A DNA stretch of 64,000 bases, taken from contig NZ_JAFEUL010000003.1 in the NCBI RefSeq assembly GCF_016901225.1, positions 1 to 64,000 of the forward strand. Direction: 5' to 3'. The notes under the pieces were generated by a model. That model was not told where the DNA came from. It did not search any database and saw only the letters and a program-made list of their open reading frames with translations. Numbering within the stretch: position 1 is the stretch's first letter; every line of letters begins with the position of its first letter. Origin of the DNA: Actibacterium sp. 188UL27-1. Lineage in GTDB: Bacteria; Pseudomonadota; Alphaproteobacteria; Rhodobacterales; Rhodobacteraceae. The translations under genes and the position numbers were made by a program. Positions 34,317 to 44,075 of the stretch are shown in pieces.

Positions 34317-35336
34317 ATGAAAAAGTTGTTTCTGGGCACCGCAATCAGCCTGGTTGCCATGGCAGGTACTGCCATGGCGGGCGGACATGCCGTTTCGGCC
34401 TGCCTGATCACAAAGACCGATACCAATCCGTTTTTCGTCAAGATGAAGGAAGGCGCGACAGCCAAAGCCGAAGAGCTGGGCATTTCGCTGAAATCATTCG
34501 CGGGCAAGGTCGATGGCGACCATGAAACCCAGGTCCAGGCGATTGAAACCTGCATCGCTGACGGGGCCAAGGGCATCCTGCTGACGGCATCTGACACATC
34601 CTCCATCGTGCCAGCCGTGCAGCAGGCGCGCGATGCCGGATTGCTCGTCATCGCGCTGGATACACCGCTTGAACCCATCGATGCCGCTGATGCAACCTTC
34701 GCCACCGATAACTTCCTGGCCGGGGAATTGATCGGCAAATGGGCCGCCGCTTCGCTGGGGGACGAGGCCGCCAATGCCAAGATCGCCATGCTCGACCTGG
34801 CCGTCAGCCAGCCATCGGTCGGCGTGCTGCGCGACCAGGGGTTCCTGCAGGGCTTTGGCATCGATCTGGGCGACCCTAACAAATGGGGGGATGAGACCGA
34901 CCCCCGCATTGTCGGCAATGACGTGACCGCCGGGAATGAAGAAGGCGGACGCAAGGCCATGGAAAACCTGCTGGCCACTGATCCAGAGATCAACGTTGTC
35001 TACACGATCAACGAACCCGCCGCCGCGGGTGCCTATGAAGCGCTCAAGGCGATCGGTCGTGAAAATGATGTGCTGATCGTCTCGGTCGATGGCGGCTGCC
35101 CCGGTGTGCAAAACGTCAAGGATGGCGTGATCGGTGCGACATCGCAGCAATACCCGCTGCTCATGGCCTCCCTCGGGATCGAAGCCATCGCCAAATGGGC
35201 CGAAGACGGCTCAAAGCCCGCCAATTCCGAAGGCAAGGATTTCTTCGATACCGGTGTGGCCCTGATCACAGACCAACCCGCCGAAGGGGTCGAATCCATC
35301 GACACCACCGAGGGCACCAACCTCTGCTGGGGCTGA
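34317..35336 (+). CDS. frcB: Fructose-type sugar ABC transporter, periplasmic binding protein
   Basis: This 339-residue precursor starts with a signal peptide ([20 protein letters not shown], cut after AMA) and carries a type I sugar-binding fold: [80 protein letters not shown] and [10 protein letters not shown]. These match FrcB of Sinorhizobium (fructose, mannose, ribose). ATG 34317 with GGGAGGAG upstream is the clear start; the open frame to 34212 is leader. It is first in the operon. Confidence 0.9.
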   Translation: MKKLFLGTAISLVAMAGTAMAGGHAVSACLITKTDTNPFFVKMKEGATAKAEELGISLKSFAGKVDGDHETQVQAIETCIADGAKGILLTASDTSSIVPAVQQARDAGLLVIALDTPLEPIDAADATFATDNFLAGELIGKWAAASLGDEAANAKIAMLDLAVSQPSVGVLRDQGFLQGFGIDLGDPNKWGDETDPRIVGNDVTAGNEEGGRKAMENLLATDPEINVVYTINEPAAAGAYEALKAIGRENDVLIVSVDGGCPGVQNVKDGVIGATSQQYPLLMASLGIEAIAKWAEDGSKPANSEGKDFFDTGVALITDQPAEGVESIDTTEGTNLCWG

Positions 35337-35401
35337 TCTGACCCAGTCATCGCACAGGGGCGGTCCACCGCCCCTGTCAGGCCAGGGTGGGGAGGACCCG
35401 G

Positions 35402-36526
35402 ATGAACACCGCCAACGATTTTGAAACCGCCGCATCCCGCACTGAAACCGTTGCCGAATTCGACGGTCACAAACGCGGTTTCGTCCATCGGCTGCAACAT
35501 CTGCTGCATACCAATCCGTCGCTGGTGCCGCTGATTGTGCTGGTTCTGTCGACCCTTGGCCTTGGCCTCTACATCGATTGGGAACCGATCAAGGTCTCCC
35601 TTGGCATCGCCCGTTTGGAGGACGTCTCCAACGGCAGCTACCGCTTCTTCAAATCCTTCACGCTGACTTTGATCCTGCAACAGGTGCAGATCGTGGGTGT
35701 CTTGGCCGCGGCACAGACCCTGATCATCCTGACCGCGGGCATTGACCTCAGCGTCGGGGCCATCGCCGTTCTGTGCTCGGTCATCATGGGGCAGTTCACC
35801 TTCCGCTACGGCATTCCACCCACATTCTCGATCATGATCGGCCTCGCCGTGGGTAGTGCGATTGGCGCCGTCTCCGGCTTTCTGGTCAGCCGGATCAAAC
35901 TCCCGCCGTTCATCGTGACGCTGGGCATGTGGCAGATCGTGCTGGCCGCCAACTATCTGTATTCCGCGAATGAAACGATCCGGTCCCAGGATATCGCAGC
36001 CCAGGCCAGTCTTCTGCAATTCATGGGCACCAAATTCACGATGGGTGGGGCGACCCTTACGCTCGGGGTGATCTCAATGCTGTTGATCGCCTTCATCCTG
36101 GCCTACGCGCTCAAATCCACACCATGGGGGCGGCATGTCTACGCGGTCGGCGATGATCCGGAGGCTGCAGAGCTGGCCGGGGTCAATCGCCATCGCACCC
36201 TAATGTCGGTCTATATGCTGGCTGGCTTGATCTGCGGCTTTGCAGGATGGGTGATGATCGGGCGGTTCAGCTCGGTCTCGCCATCGGCCACAACTGGGGT
36301 GATCGGCAATATCCAGGCCATTACTGCCGTGGTGATCGGCGGCATCTCCTTGTTCGGCGGGCGCGGCTCGATCCTCGGTGCCCTTTTCGGAGCGCTGATC
36401 GTCGGTGTGTTCGAGCTTGGCCTGCGCATGGCAGGCGCCGATCCGCAATGGACCTTTTTGTTGATCGGTGTCCTGATCATCGCCGCCGTGGCGGTGGACC
36501 AGTGGATCCGAAAGGTCTCGATATGA
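35402..36526 (+). CDS. frcC: Fructose-type sugar ABC transporter, permease
   Basis: This 374-residue inner-membrane permease of the ribose/xylose BPD_transp_2 type has about ten hydrophobic segments, for example PLIVLVLSTLGLGLY, ILTAGIDLSVGAIAVLCSVI (the family hallmark), FIVTLGMWQIVLAANYL, AVVIGGISLFGGRGSILGAL and FLLIGVLIIAAVAVDQW. ATG 35402 follows GGGGAGG; the GTG at 35387 would put the ribosome site inside the gene. It is coupled to the ATPase gene by ATGA. Confidence 0.9.
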   Translation: MNTANDFETAASRTETVAEFDGHKRGFVHRLQHLLHTNPSLVPLIVLVLSTLGLGLYIDWEPIKVSLGIARLEDVSNGSYRFFKSFTLTLILQQVQIVGVLAAAQTLIILTAGIDLSVGAIAVLCSVIMGQFTFRYGIPPTFSIMIGLAVGSAIGAVSGFLVSRIKLPPFIVTLGMWQIVLAANYLYSANETIRSQDIAAQASLLQFMGTKFTMGGATLTLGVISMLLIAFILAYALKSTPWGRHVYAVGDDPEAAELAGVNRHRTLMSVYMLAGLICGFAGWVMIGRFSSVSPSATTGVIGNIQAITAVVIGGISLFGGRGSILGALFGALIVGVFELGLRMAGADPQWTFLLIGVLIIAAVAVDQWIRKVSI

Positions 36527-37290
36527 CCGCGCCCATTTTGCAAGGCCGCAACCTGGTCAAACGCTACGGTCCCGTCACCGCCTTGGACCATTGCGATTTT
36601 GAGCTTTACCCAGGCGAGATTCTGGGGGTCATCGGTGACAATGGCGCGGGTAAATCCACGTTGATCAAAGCAGTCTCAGGTGCGGTCATTCCCGACGGTG
36701 GCGAGGTGCAGCTGGACGGCAAGCCCGTCCACTTCACCTCTCCGATCCAAGCCCGCGAACACGGGATCGAAACGGTCTACCAGACCCTCGCCATGTCCCC
36801 CGCCCTGTCGATTGCCGACAACATGTTCATGGGGCGCGAGCTGCGCCGCCCGGGCATTTTGGGCACTGTCTTCCGCATGCTCGACCGCCCGGCCATGGAA
36901 AAGTTTGCGCGCGATAAGTTATCCGAACTGGGCCTGATGACGATCCAGAACATCAACCAGGCGGTTGAAACCTTGTCCGGTGGCCAACGCCAAGGCGTCG
37001 CCGTGGCGCGCGCGGCTGCCTTCGGGTCCAAGGTCATCATCCTGGATGAGCCAACCGCGGCCTTGGGCGTCAAGGAAAGCCGCCGGGTGCTGGAACTGAT
37101 CCAGGATGTCCGGTCCCGCGGCATTCCCATCATCCTCATCAGCCACAACATGCCCCATGTGTTCGAGGTTTGCGACCGGATCCACATCCACCGGCTTGGC
37201 AAACGGCTGACGGTGATCAATCCGACCGACTATACCATGGCCGATGCCGTGGCCTTCATGACCGGCGCGAAAGAGCCTGAGGCCGCATGA
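36523..37290 (+). CDS. frcA: Fructose-type sugar ABC transporter, ATP-binding protein
   Basis: This 255-residue single-domain ATPase has Walker A GDNGAGKSTLIK, the signature ETLSGGQRQGVAVARA, Walker B KVIILDEPTAALG and switch His ILISHNMPHV. Most sugar ATPases of this class have two fused domains (about 500 residues); FrcA types have one, as here. ATG 36523 overlaps the permease stop (ATGA); the frame upstream is a shadow of the permease gene. It overlaps the kinase gene by four bases. Confidence 0.92.
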   Translation: MTAPILQGRNLVKRYGPVTALDHCDFELYPGEILGVIGDNGAGKSTLIKAVSGAVIPDGGEVQLDGKPVHFTSPIQAREHGIETVYQTLAMSPALSIADNMFMGRELRRPGILGTVFRMLDRPAMEKFARDKLSELGLMTIQNINQAVETLSGGQRQGVAVARAAAFGSKVIILDEPTAALGVKESRRVLELIQDVRSRGIPIILISHNMPHVFEVCDRIHIHRLGKRLTVINPTDYTMADAVAFMTGAKEPEAA

Positions 37291-37925
37291 CGCTCGCCCC
37301 CGTGGTGACCCGCATCCGCGCCCTTCCTGCAAAAGACGGCGGCCGGACCCTCATCGCCGTGGCAGGCCCGCCAGGCAGCGGCAAATCCACCCTGGCCGAA
37401 GCGTTGGTCCAGGCCCTTGGTCCAGACACCGCCTTGCTCCCCATGGATGGCTTCCACCTCGACAACCGTCTTTTGGAACCAAAGGGGCTGCTCTCTCGCA
37501 AGGGCGCCCCGGAAACATTCGATGTCGCGGGGTTCGCCACATGTCTGGAGCGTGTCGCCAGCGGTGCCCCGATCTTTGTCCCGCTCTTTGACCGCGACCG
37601 GGAGATCGCCGTTGCAGCGGCTGCCGAGATCCCGGCAACTTGCAAAACGATCATCATCGAAGGCAATTACCTTCTGTTTCAACAGCCGCCCTGGTCCGGC
37701 CTCGCCGCACTGTGGGATCTGACCATCTGGCTCGACATCCCGGACAACGTTCTGAAACAACGCCTCACCGCACGCTGGCTGTCCTATGGATTTGCGCCAG
37801 CTGCCGCAGCCGCCAAGGTGCAAAACAATGATCTCCCCAACGCCGTGGCAATCAAATCTCAAAGCGCCCCGGCAGACATAATCCTGGGGGCTGACTGGGC
37901 CTCCGCGGCCATAAAAAGCAAATGA
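37287..37925 (+). CDS. frcK: Sugar-kinase-like P-loop protein (FrcK type)
   Basis: This 212-residue P-loop kinase of the uridine kinase/phosphoribulokinase/PanK superfamily has Walker A VAGPPGSGKSTLAEAL, LLPMDGFHLDNRLLEPKGLL, FVPLFDRDREIAV and TIIIEGNYLLFQQPPW. It is the last gene of the frcBCAK set and may phosphorylate the imported sugar; the substrate is not proven even in model species as far as I know. GC-rich hairpins follow the stop. Confidence 0.87.
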   Translation: MTLAPVVTRIRALPAKDGGRTLIAVAGPPGSGKSTLAEALVQALGPDTALLPMDGFHLDNRLLEPKGLLSRKGAPETFDVAGFATCLERVASGAPIFVPLFDRDREIAVAAAAEIPATCKTIIIEGNYLLFQQPPWSGLAALWDLTIWLDIPDNVLKQRLTARWLSYGFAPAAAAAKVQNNDLPNAVAIKSQSAPADIILGADWASAAIKSK

Positions 37926-37933
37926 TTTCAAAT

Positions 37934-38019
37934 GTCCCCGCGGGGACAGCACGTCAATTCCATCATGTGTCCAAAAATATCCCGGGGGAGCAGCCGCAGG
38001 CTGCGGGGGCAGCGCCCCC
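37934..38019. terminator. GC-rich hairpins between frcK and alkB
   Basis: Three dyads lie in the convergent gap: GTCCCCGCGGGGAC (37934-37947, perfect), GCAGCC/GGCTGC with a 3-base loop (37990-38004), and GGGGGC/GCCCCC with a 3-base loop (38005-38019). No T-run follows, so they may be a REP-like element or mRNA 3'-end stabilisers for both genes rather than a classic terminator. Confidence 0.5.
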
Positions 38020-38056
38020 ATCGGTCGGATCGTGCAGGCGATCCGATACATCTGCC

Positions 38057-38671
38057 TCATGTCACGACCCTGAGGGTCAGATTGACCCGCCCGCCCTTGG
38101 GCATCAGCGTTGATGTTCCGGCACGGATCCGATCAACGCCGTGGTAAACCAGCCGTGCCGCGCCGCCCATTACCGCCACATCACCCGAGCGCAGCCAGAG
38201 GCTTTCCGTCTTCCCGCCGCGTGTCGTGTTGCCAACCCGAAACAACCCTTCATCGCCCAATGAGATCGAGACGACAGGCATGGTGAAATCCGCCTCATCC
38301 CGGTCCTGGTGCAGACCCATCCGCGCCTCGGCGCCATAGAAATTGATCAAACAGCATTCGGGTTGCCGGTCCACACCAGCCACCTGATCCCAGATCCGCA
38401 GGATGCGCCCTGGAATGGCTGGCCAAAGCTGCCCGTCCGGATGCGTCGGCGCATAGCGATACCCCTGACGGTCGGTGATCCAGCCATATTGCCCCGCCGC
38501 ACTCATTCTGACGGACATCGGCTTGCCGGACGGGGTGACCGGCTGAAACAACGGGGCTGCTTTCAACACCTTGCTCAAGTCGTCTAGTATCGCCGCCTGA
38601 TCTTCGATGGAGATTAATGAAGGGTAAATTAACACCCCACGTAAAGTCACCGGCGCGTTTGAGACTGTCAT
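38057..38671 (-). CDS. alkB: AlkB-type Fe(II)/2-oxoglutarate DNA repair dioxygenase
   Basis: This 204-residue oxidative demethylase removes 1-methyladenine and 3-methylcytosine from DNA. Metal and cosubstrate residues are all visible: His121 and Asp123 in GLHQDRDEADF, His177 in RLVYHGVDRI, and Arg195/Arg201 in GRVNLTLRV. Substrate-side blocks NFYGAEARMGLHQD and SISLGDEGLFRVGN fit. It stands alone and converges on the frc operon. Expected function: repair of alkylated DNA. Confidence 0.92.
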   Translation of the reverse strand: MTVSNAPVTLRGVLIYPSLISIEDQAAILDDLSKVLKAAPLFQPVTPSGKPMSVRMSAAGQYGWITDRQGYRYAPTHPDGQLWPAIPGRILRIWDQVAGVDRQPECCLINFYGAEARMGLHQDRDEADFTMPVVSISLGDEGLFRVGNTTRGGKTESLWLRSGDVAVMGGAARLVYHGVDRIRAGTSTLMPKGGRVNLTLRVVT

Positions 38672-38715
38672 GCGGTTTCCAGTCGATTCTCACTCAAAGT
38701 CCAGCCTTTTCTGCG

Positions 38716-38744
38716 CTTGCAGGCCCTATGGCCGCAACCTATAT
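38716..38744 (+). promoter_or_regulatory. Possible heat-shock (RpoH) promoter of dnaK
   Basis: CTTGCAG (38716) and CCTATAT (38738) are 15 bases apart, resembling the RpoH pattern CTTGAAA/CCCCATnT with several mismatches. It lies 110 bases before the dnaK ATG. No CIRCE inverted repeat for HrcA is seen in the gap 38672-38853. Confidence 0.3.
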
Positions 38745-38853
38745 ACCCTGCTGATGCTGCGCCGGGGTGATCCCGGGCGGTATGGGATTGGGCGGCATGT
38801 GCCTGAATGCAGGGCGAGCCCCCGCAACATCGCCAAAGAAGAGGTAGAGTTAC

Positions 38854-40770
38854 ATGGCCAAAGTCATCGGAATAGACCTTGGAACCACCAATAGCTGCGT
38901 CGCCATCATGGATGGCAGCCAGCCACGGATCATCGAAAACGCCGAAGGCGCGCGCACGACACCGTCGATCGTCGCGTTCACCGATAGCGAACGGCTCGTG
39001 GGCCAACCGGCCAAACGCCAGGCCGTCACGAACCCTGACAACACCATCTTCGCGGTAAAGCGCCTTGTGGGCCGTCGGTTCGATGATGCCGACATCGCGA
39101 AAGATAAAAAGAACCTCCCCTATTCCATTATCGATGGCGGTAATGGCGATGCCTGGGTCGAGGTGCGCGACGACAAGTACTCCCCCAGCCAGATCAGTGC
39201 TTTCATCCTGCAAAAGATGAAGGAAACGGCAGAAAGCTACCTTGGCGAAGACGTCACGCAAGCCGTGATCACGGTACCGGCCTATTTCAACGACGCCCAG
39301 CGTCAGGCCACCAAGGATGCGGGCAAGATCGCCGGCCTTGAAGTGCTGCGGATCATCAACGAGCCGACCGCGGCAGCCCTCGCCTATGGCCTCGACAAGA
39401 AAGAGACGCGCACGATTGCCGTCTATGACCTGGGTGGGGGTACGTTCGACGTGACCATCCTGGAAATCGACGATGGCCTTTTCGAGGTCAAATCCACTAA
39501 CGGTGATACATTCCTGGGTGGTGAAGATTTTGACATGCGCATCGTGTCCTACCTGGCCGACGAGTTCAAAAAAGAGAACGGCGTCGACTTGACCAAGGAC
39601 AAGATGGCGCTGCAGCGTCTGAAGGAAGCTGCCGAAAAGGCCAAGATCGAGCTGTCATCCAGCCAGCAGACCGAGATCAACCAGCCCTTCATCTCGATGG
39701 ATCCGAATGGCGGCCAGCCCTTGCACATGGTCATGAAATTGACGCGCGCAAAGTTGGAATCTCTGGTCAATGACCTGATCAAGGCGTCGATCAAGCCGTG
39801 CCAGGCCGCGCTGAAGGATGCCGGTCTAACGGTTGGCGATATTGATGAGGTCGTGTTGGTCGGCGGGATGACCCGCATGCCACGGGTCACCGAAGAGGTC
39901 ACGAAATTCTTTGGCAAGGAACCCCATAAGGGTGTGAACCCAGATGAGGTTGTCGCCGCCGGTGCGGCCATTCAGGCCGGTGTCCTGCAAGGCGACGTCA
40001 AGGATGTGGTGCTGCTGGACGTGACGCCGTTGTCTTTGGGGATCGAGACGTTGGGCGGTGTCTTTACCCGCCTGATCGACCGCAACACTACGATCCCGAC
40101 CAAGAAAAGCCAGATCTTTTCAACCGCCGAGGATAACCAGAACGCCGTGACGATCCGGGTGTTCCAAGGTGAGCGTGAGATGGCCGCGGATAACAAGATC
40201 CTGGGCCAGTTCAACCTGGAAGATATCCCTCCTGCACCGCGTGGCTTACCGCAGATCGAGGTGACCTTCGACATTGATGCCAATGGCATTGTGTCGGTCA
40301 GCGCCAAGGATAAGGGCACTGGCAAGGAACAGAACATCACGATCCAGGCCTCGGGCGGTCTGTCGGATGATGAAATCGACCAAATGGTCAAGGACGCCGA
40401 AGCCAATGCCGAGGCCGACAAGGATCGCAAGGAATTGGTCGAGACCAAGAACCAGGGTGAGAGCCTTGTCCATTCGACCAAGAAATCGCTCACCGAGCAT
40501 TCCGACAAAGTCGATCCATCCACGGTCGAGGCCATCGAACTGGCCATGGGTCCGCTGGAAGAAGCGCTTGAAACCGAAGATATCGCCAAGATCAAAGGCG
40601 GGATCCAGAACCTGACCGAAGCTGCCATGAAACTGGGTGAGGCCATCTACAAGGCCGAGCAGGAGAAGGCTGGCGAAGCCGCGCCTGAGATGGACGAAGA
40701 GGTTGCCGGTGTCGACGATGAGATTGTCGATGCCGATTTCGAGGATCTTGACGGTAACAAGCACGGCTAA
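38854..40770 (+). CDS. dnaK: Chaperone DnaK (Hsp70)
   Basis: This 638-residue Hsp70 has [18 protein letters not shown] at the N-terminus, [39 protein letters not shown] and [13 protein letters not shown] in the ATPase domain, [16 protein letters not shown] in the substrate-binding domain, and an acidic C-terminus ending EDLDGNKHG. It binds and refolds unfolded proteins with DnaJ and GrpE. An AGAGG-type ribosome site precedes the ATG. dnaJ follows 76 bases later. Confidence 0.98.
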   Translation: MAKVIGIDLGTTNSCVAIMDGSQPRIIENAEGARTTPSIVAFTDSERLVGQPAKRQAVTNPDNTIFAVKRLVGRRFDDADIAKDKKNLPYSIIDGGNGDAWVEVRDDKYSPSQISAFILQKMKETAESYLGEDVTQAVITVPAYFNDAQRQATKDAGKIAGLEVLRIINEPTAAALAYGLDKKETRTIAVYDLGGGTFDVTILEIDDGLFEVKSTNGDTFLGGEDFDMRIVSYLADEFKKENGVDLTKDKMALQRLKEAAEKAKIELSSSQQTEINQPFISMDPNGGQPLHMVMKLTRAKLESLVNDLIKASIKPCQAALKDAGLTVGDIDEVVLVGGMTRMPRVTEEVTKFFGKEPHKGVNPDEVVAAGAAIQAGVLQGDVKDVVLLDVTPLSLGIETLGGVFTRLIDRNTTIPTKKSQIFSTAEDNQNAVTIRVFQGEREMAADNKILGQFNLEDIPPAPRGLPQIEVTFDIDANGIVSVSAKDKGTGKEQNITIQASGGLSDDEIDQMVKDAEANAEADKDRKELVETKNQGESLVHSTKKSLTEHSDKVDPSTVEAIELAMGPLEEALETEDIAKIKGGIQNLTEAAMKLGEAIYKAEQEKAGEAAPEMDEEVAGVDDEIVDADFEDLDGNKHG

Positions 40771-40846
40771 CTGGCCCTGCGCGCGTACCCCTGTGGCCGG
40801 CCCCTGACCATGGGCCGGCCCTTGCGTTCAATGGAAGAGGGGTCCT

Positions 40847-41992
40847 ATGGCAAAACGTGACTATTATGATGTGTTGGGCGTCTCGCGCGGGGCATCCGAG
40901 GACGAGTTGAAGAAAGCCTATCGCCGCAAGGCCAAGGAGCTTCACCCGGATCGCAATTCTGACAATCCAACGGCCGAAGAGCAGTTCAAAGAGGTGAACG
41001 AGGCCTATGACGCGCTGAAAGACCCGGACCGCAAGGCAGCCTATGACAGGTTCGGCCATGCGGCGTTCGAAGGGGGCATGGGTGGCGGCCGCAGCGGCGG
41101 CGCCCGTCAGGGCGATTTCGCCGGTGCCTTCTCTGACGTGTTCGACGATCTGTTCGGTGATTTCATGGGCGGTCAGCGTTCCGGCGGTGGCGGCCGCAAC
41201 CGGGCCGCACGCGGCGCTGACTTGCGCTATAACCTGAAGATCTCGCTGGAAGAGGCGTATTCCGGCTCTCCGAAAACCCTGAATGTACCCAGCTCTGTCC
41301 AATGCGAGGCCTGTTCGGGTACGGGAGCAGAGGGCGGCGCAGAGCCGGTGACCTGCCCAACCTGCAATGGCATGGGTAAGGTGCGGGCACAGCAGGGTTT
41401 TTTCACGGTCGAACGCACCTGTCCGACCTGTGCTGGCCTGGGCCAGATCATCAAGAATCCCTGCCAGGTCTGTGGCGGCGCTGGCCGGATCGAGAAGGAG
41501 CGCGCCCTGTCCGTCAACATCCCTGCAGGTGTTGAAACGGGAACGCGCATTCGTCTGGCCGGCGAAGGAGAAGCCGGTCTGCGCGGTGGGCCAACAGGCG
41601 ACCTGTATATCTTTATCGAGGTGGCCGATCACGAGTTGTTCGTGCGCGACGGGCCGCATCTGTTCTGTCGGGTTCCGGTCAGTGTGACCTCTGCCGCGCT
41701 GGGTGGTGATATCGAGGTGCCGACAATCGATGGCGGTCGCAGCCGGGTCAAGGTGCCCGCGGGCAGCCAGTCTGGCAAGCAGATGCGCCTGCGCGGCAAG
41801 GGGATGCCGCCGCTTCGCCAAGGCAGCGCCGGTGACATGTTCATTGAACTGGCGGTCGAGACGCCCGTGAACCTGACCAGCCGCCAGAAAGAGCTGCTGC
41901 GCGAGTTTGAAAAGTTGAGTGAAGACAACCACCCGGAAGGGTCCAGCTTTTTCTCGAAAGTGCGGGGGTTTTGGGACAGCATGAAGGGCTGA
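40847..41992 (+). CDS. dnaJ: Co-chaperone DnaJ (Hsp40)
   Basis: This 381-residue class I Hsp40 has the J domain with HPD in [10 protein letters not shown] (residues about 30-40), a Gly-rich linker ([14 protein letters not shown] and [10 protein letters not shown]), four zinc-finger repeats ([32 protein letters not shown]), then the C-terminal substrate-binding domains. It stimulates DnaK ATPase and delivers substrates. It follows dnaK in the same operon, with AGAGG before the ATG. Confidence 0.98.
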   Translation: MAKRDYYDVLGVSRGASEDELKKAYRRKAKELHPDRNSDNPTAEEQFKEVNEAYDALKDPDRKAAYDRFGHAAFEGGMGGGRSGGARQGDFAGAFSDVFDDLFGDFMGGQRSGGGGRNRAARGADLRYNLKISLEEAYSGSPKTLNVPSSVQCEACSGTGAEGGAEPVTCPTCNGMGKVRAQQGFFTVERTCPTCAGLGQIIKNPCQVCGGAGRIEKERALSVNIPAGVETGTRIRLAGEGEAGLRGGPTGDLYIFIEVADHELFVRDGPHLFCRVPVSVTSAALGGDIEVPTIDGGRSRVKVPAGSQSGKQMRLRGKGMPPLRQGSAGDMFIELAVETPVNLTSRQKELLREFEKLSEDNHPEGSSFFSKVRGFWDSMKG

Positions 41993-42043
41993 TCCCGGCG
42001 AACATTAACCCTTCATTAGCCACGTCATGAGAGCGTCCGGACC

Positions 42044-42802
42044 ATGAGCCGGACCGCTTCACTTCAGGAATCACCGATGCCGCTGTTCGGTGGTGACGAG
42101 GCCCCGATTGTGGTCGAGGGCAGGGCACTGCCATCCTATATCAAGGATCATCGCCAGCGGTTGCGGGAACGGTTTCTGGCCGGGGGACCGGATGCGATGC
42201 CGGATTACGAGCTGTTGGAACTGGTCCTGTTCCGCGCCATTCCACGCCGTGATGTCAAACCCCTTGCACGGCTCTTGCTGGAGAGGTTTGGCGATTTCAA
42301 TCGCGTCCTGGCGGCGGGTCCCGGTCGCCTATCCGAGGTGCCGGGCGTGGGTAATGCCGTGATTGTAGAGTTGAAGATCGTCGAAGCCGCCGCGCAACGC
42401 ATGGCGCGATCCTGCGTGATGGGGCGCGATGTGATTTCGGGTTGGGATGCGGTGCTAGATTACTGCCACACCGCCATGGCCCACCGGGAAACGGAACAGT
42501 TTCGCGTCCTGTATCTGGATCGAAAGAACGTTTTGATTGCTGACGAACAACAGGCGCAGGGCACTGTTGATCATGTACCGGTTTATCCGCGTGAAGTGGT
42601 CAAGCGAGCCTTGGAACTGAATGCCAGCGCATTGATTCTGGTGCATAATCACCCGTCAGGTGATCCAACTCCATCTGAGGCTGACATCCAGATGACACAC
42701 CAGATTCAGTCTGCCGCGCACACATTGGGGATCGTGTTGCACGATCACCTGATCATCGGCAAATCAAGCGCGCTGAGTTTTCGGAGCGAGGGTAACCTGT
42801 AG
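42044..42802 (+). CDS. radC: RadC-family protein (JAB/MPN metalloprotease fold)
   Basis: This 252-residue protein has an HhH-like N-terminal region ([39 protein letters not shown]) and the JAMM zinc motif [19 protein letters not shown] (His, His, Asp positions intact). The family was once linked to repair, but its role is unsettled. It lies 51 bases after dnaJ and converges with the unknown exported gene. The start at 42044 gives a 12-residue leader before MPLFGGDE, and that second Met (42077) is a possible alternative. Confidence 0.9.
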   Translation: MSRTASLQESPMPLFGGDEAPIVVEGRALPSYIKDHRQRLRERFLAGGPDAMPDYELLELVLFRAIPRRDVKPLARLLLERFGDFNRVLAAGPGRLSEVPGVGNAVIVELKIVEAAAQRMARSCVMGRDVISGWDAVLDYCHTAMAHRETEQFRVLYLDRKNVLIADEQQAQGTVDHVPVYPREVVKRALELNASALILVHNHPSGDPTPSEADIQMTHQIQSAAHTLGIVLHDHLIIGKSSALSFRSEGNL

Positions 42803-42807
42803 GCGGT

Positions 42808-43878
42808 TCAGCGGGCAGCGACACGCATGTCGCGCAAGACATCATCCATAACCAAGACCCGACCCACGGCATTGCAGCGTGGCATGGCAATCGTCAAAGC
42901 GACCGGTTTGCTGCCAGCATCAAAGCCGGGTTGCAGGATCTTGGCCGAGATATTGCGCCCGCAGTTGCGGCGCGTGACTTCAGCTTCGACATTCAAGCGG
43001 ACGCGGGATGCAACGGTCAGGTCTTCGGTCGGGAAACTGTAGATCTCAACCTGCCAGCCTTGCAAAAGACGGGGATCACCGAGAACGGTCATGAAGCCGC
43101 CCCCTTGGCCGAAGGACTGCTTGGGATCGCCGGTATTGCGATGCCAGATATGGCCCGCCTGACCTCGCCGTTGATCACCTTCAAAGGCGTGCATGCGCAG
43201 AACGGGCTTACCCTTCCACTGCAGCGCAACCCTTTGAAACTGCGTATACTCTTCGAATTCAACCTTGGCGCGGGCAACCCAGCCATCGTCGAATGTCGCG
43301 GAAACGATCGTGGTCTGTTCCAGGGCGGGTATCTGCGCCTCGTAATGTCCCTTGGCATCGGTGAGAACGGTAAAGCGCAGGCCCCCCTGGCGCAGGTTGA
43401 CGATACTGCGCGGATAACAGGGCGCGTCCAGCACCAGATAGATCATGGAAGCCGTGGCGGGCGATGCCGTGAAATCGGCGATGCAGCTTTCCTCGGGACC
43501 AGCGACGCGCTCGTCCTGCGTCAGGGAAAAGTCACCTGAATATTGCTGAAATCCGCTGCCCACGGGCAGGGTCACGCCCTCATAGCTCAGCTTGGGATGG
43601 GGGCCCGACGGGATGCTGACAAGCTCTGGCAGCAGCGCATCATCAGCAGTGACGGTGGCATTTGGCGGTATGGCAACACCGATCAGCGGTTGAACATCCT
43701 GGAGGATGATCTCGGCCCCGGTGGGTTGCACGTCTGCGGTGTTCAAGGCGGCTGGAGCTGTGTCGGTCTGGGGTGCAGATGTACCGAACAAAAGATCGCC
43801 ATGCTGCATGACAAATCCGGTGGCCATGGCCAAGGAAAATGCGAGACCGGCTGTCTTGATACGCTGAAAATAACTCAT
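42808..43878 (-). CDS. Exported protein of unknown function
   Basis: I do not recognise a known family in this 356-residue protein. Residues 8-24 are hydrophobic (TAGLAFSLAMATGFVMQ), a signal peptide or membrane anchor, followed by a Thr/Ala/Pro-rich linker (25-60), then a mostly beta region with GDFSLTQDERVAGPEESCIA, YLVLDAPCYPRSIVNLRQGG, LRFTVLTDAKGHYEAQIPAL and a C-terminal half ending with a paired-Cys segment (RRNCGRNIS and MPRCNAVGR). Four cysteines in exported sequence suggest disulfides. It lies between radC and secA and looks like a lineage-conserved surface or periplasmic protein. Confidence 0.7.
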   Translation of the reverse strand: MSYFQRIKTAGLAFSLAMATGFVMQHGDLLFGTSAPQTDTAPAALNTADVQPTGAEIILQDVQPLIGVAIPPNATVTADDALLPELVSIPSGPHPKLSYEGVTLPVGSGFQQYSGDFSLTQDERVAGPEESCIADFTASPATASMIYLVLDAPCYPRSIVNLRQGGLRFTVLTDAKGHYEAQIPALEQTTIVSATFDDGWVARAKVEFEEYTQFQRVALQWKGKPVLRMHAFEGDQRRGQAGHIWHRNTGDPKQSFGQGGGFMTVLGDPRLLQGWQVEIYSFPTEDLTVASRVRLNVEAEVTRRNCGRNISAKILQPGFDAGSKPVALTIAMPRCNAVGRVLVMDDVLRDMRVAAR

Positions 43879-44075
43879 TCATCCCCCATCACTTTTCTAA
43901 GCGACAGGTTTGTTATCAGAGGTAATTCGGGCGGGGTCGTGGCAAGAGCACGCTCATTTTCAGCCAAATTGTGACGCGGTTAACATGCGTATAGGCCGGT
44001 TTCGGCGTAAAATACCGTTGTGGCTGTTCTTGGCCGCAACTGCGCCTCAATTCAGACTGTCAAATGCGGCGGCGA

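Noticed and set aside
35033-36019. 328-codon minus-strand open frame over frcB/frcC
   Set aside because: Spans the border of two real genes on the other strand, charged low-complexity composition.
40592-41932. 446-codon minus-strand open frame over dnaJ
   Set aside because: It lies antisense to an unmistakable DnaJ and has no family signature; a long shadow frame in GC-rich DNA.
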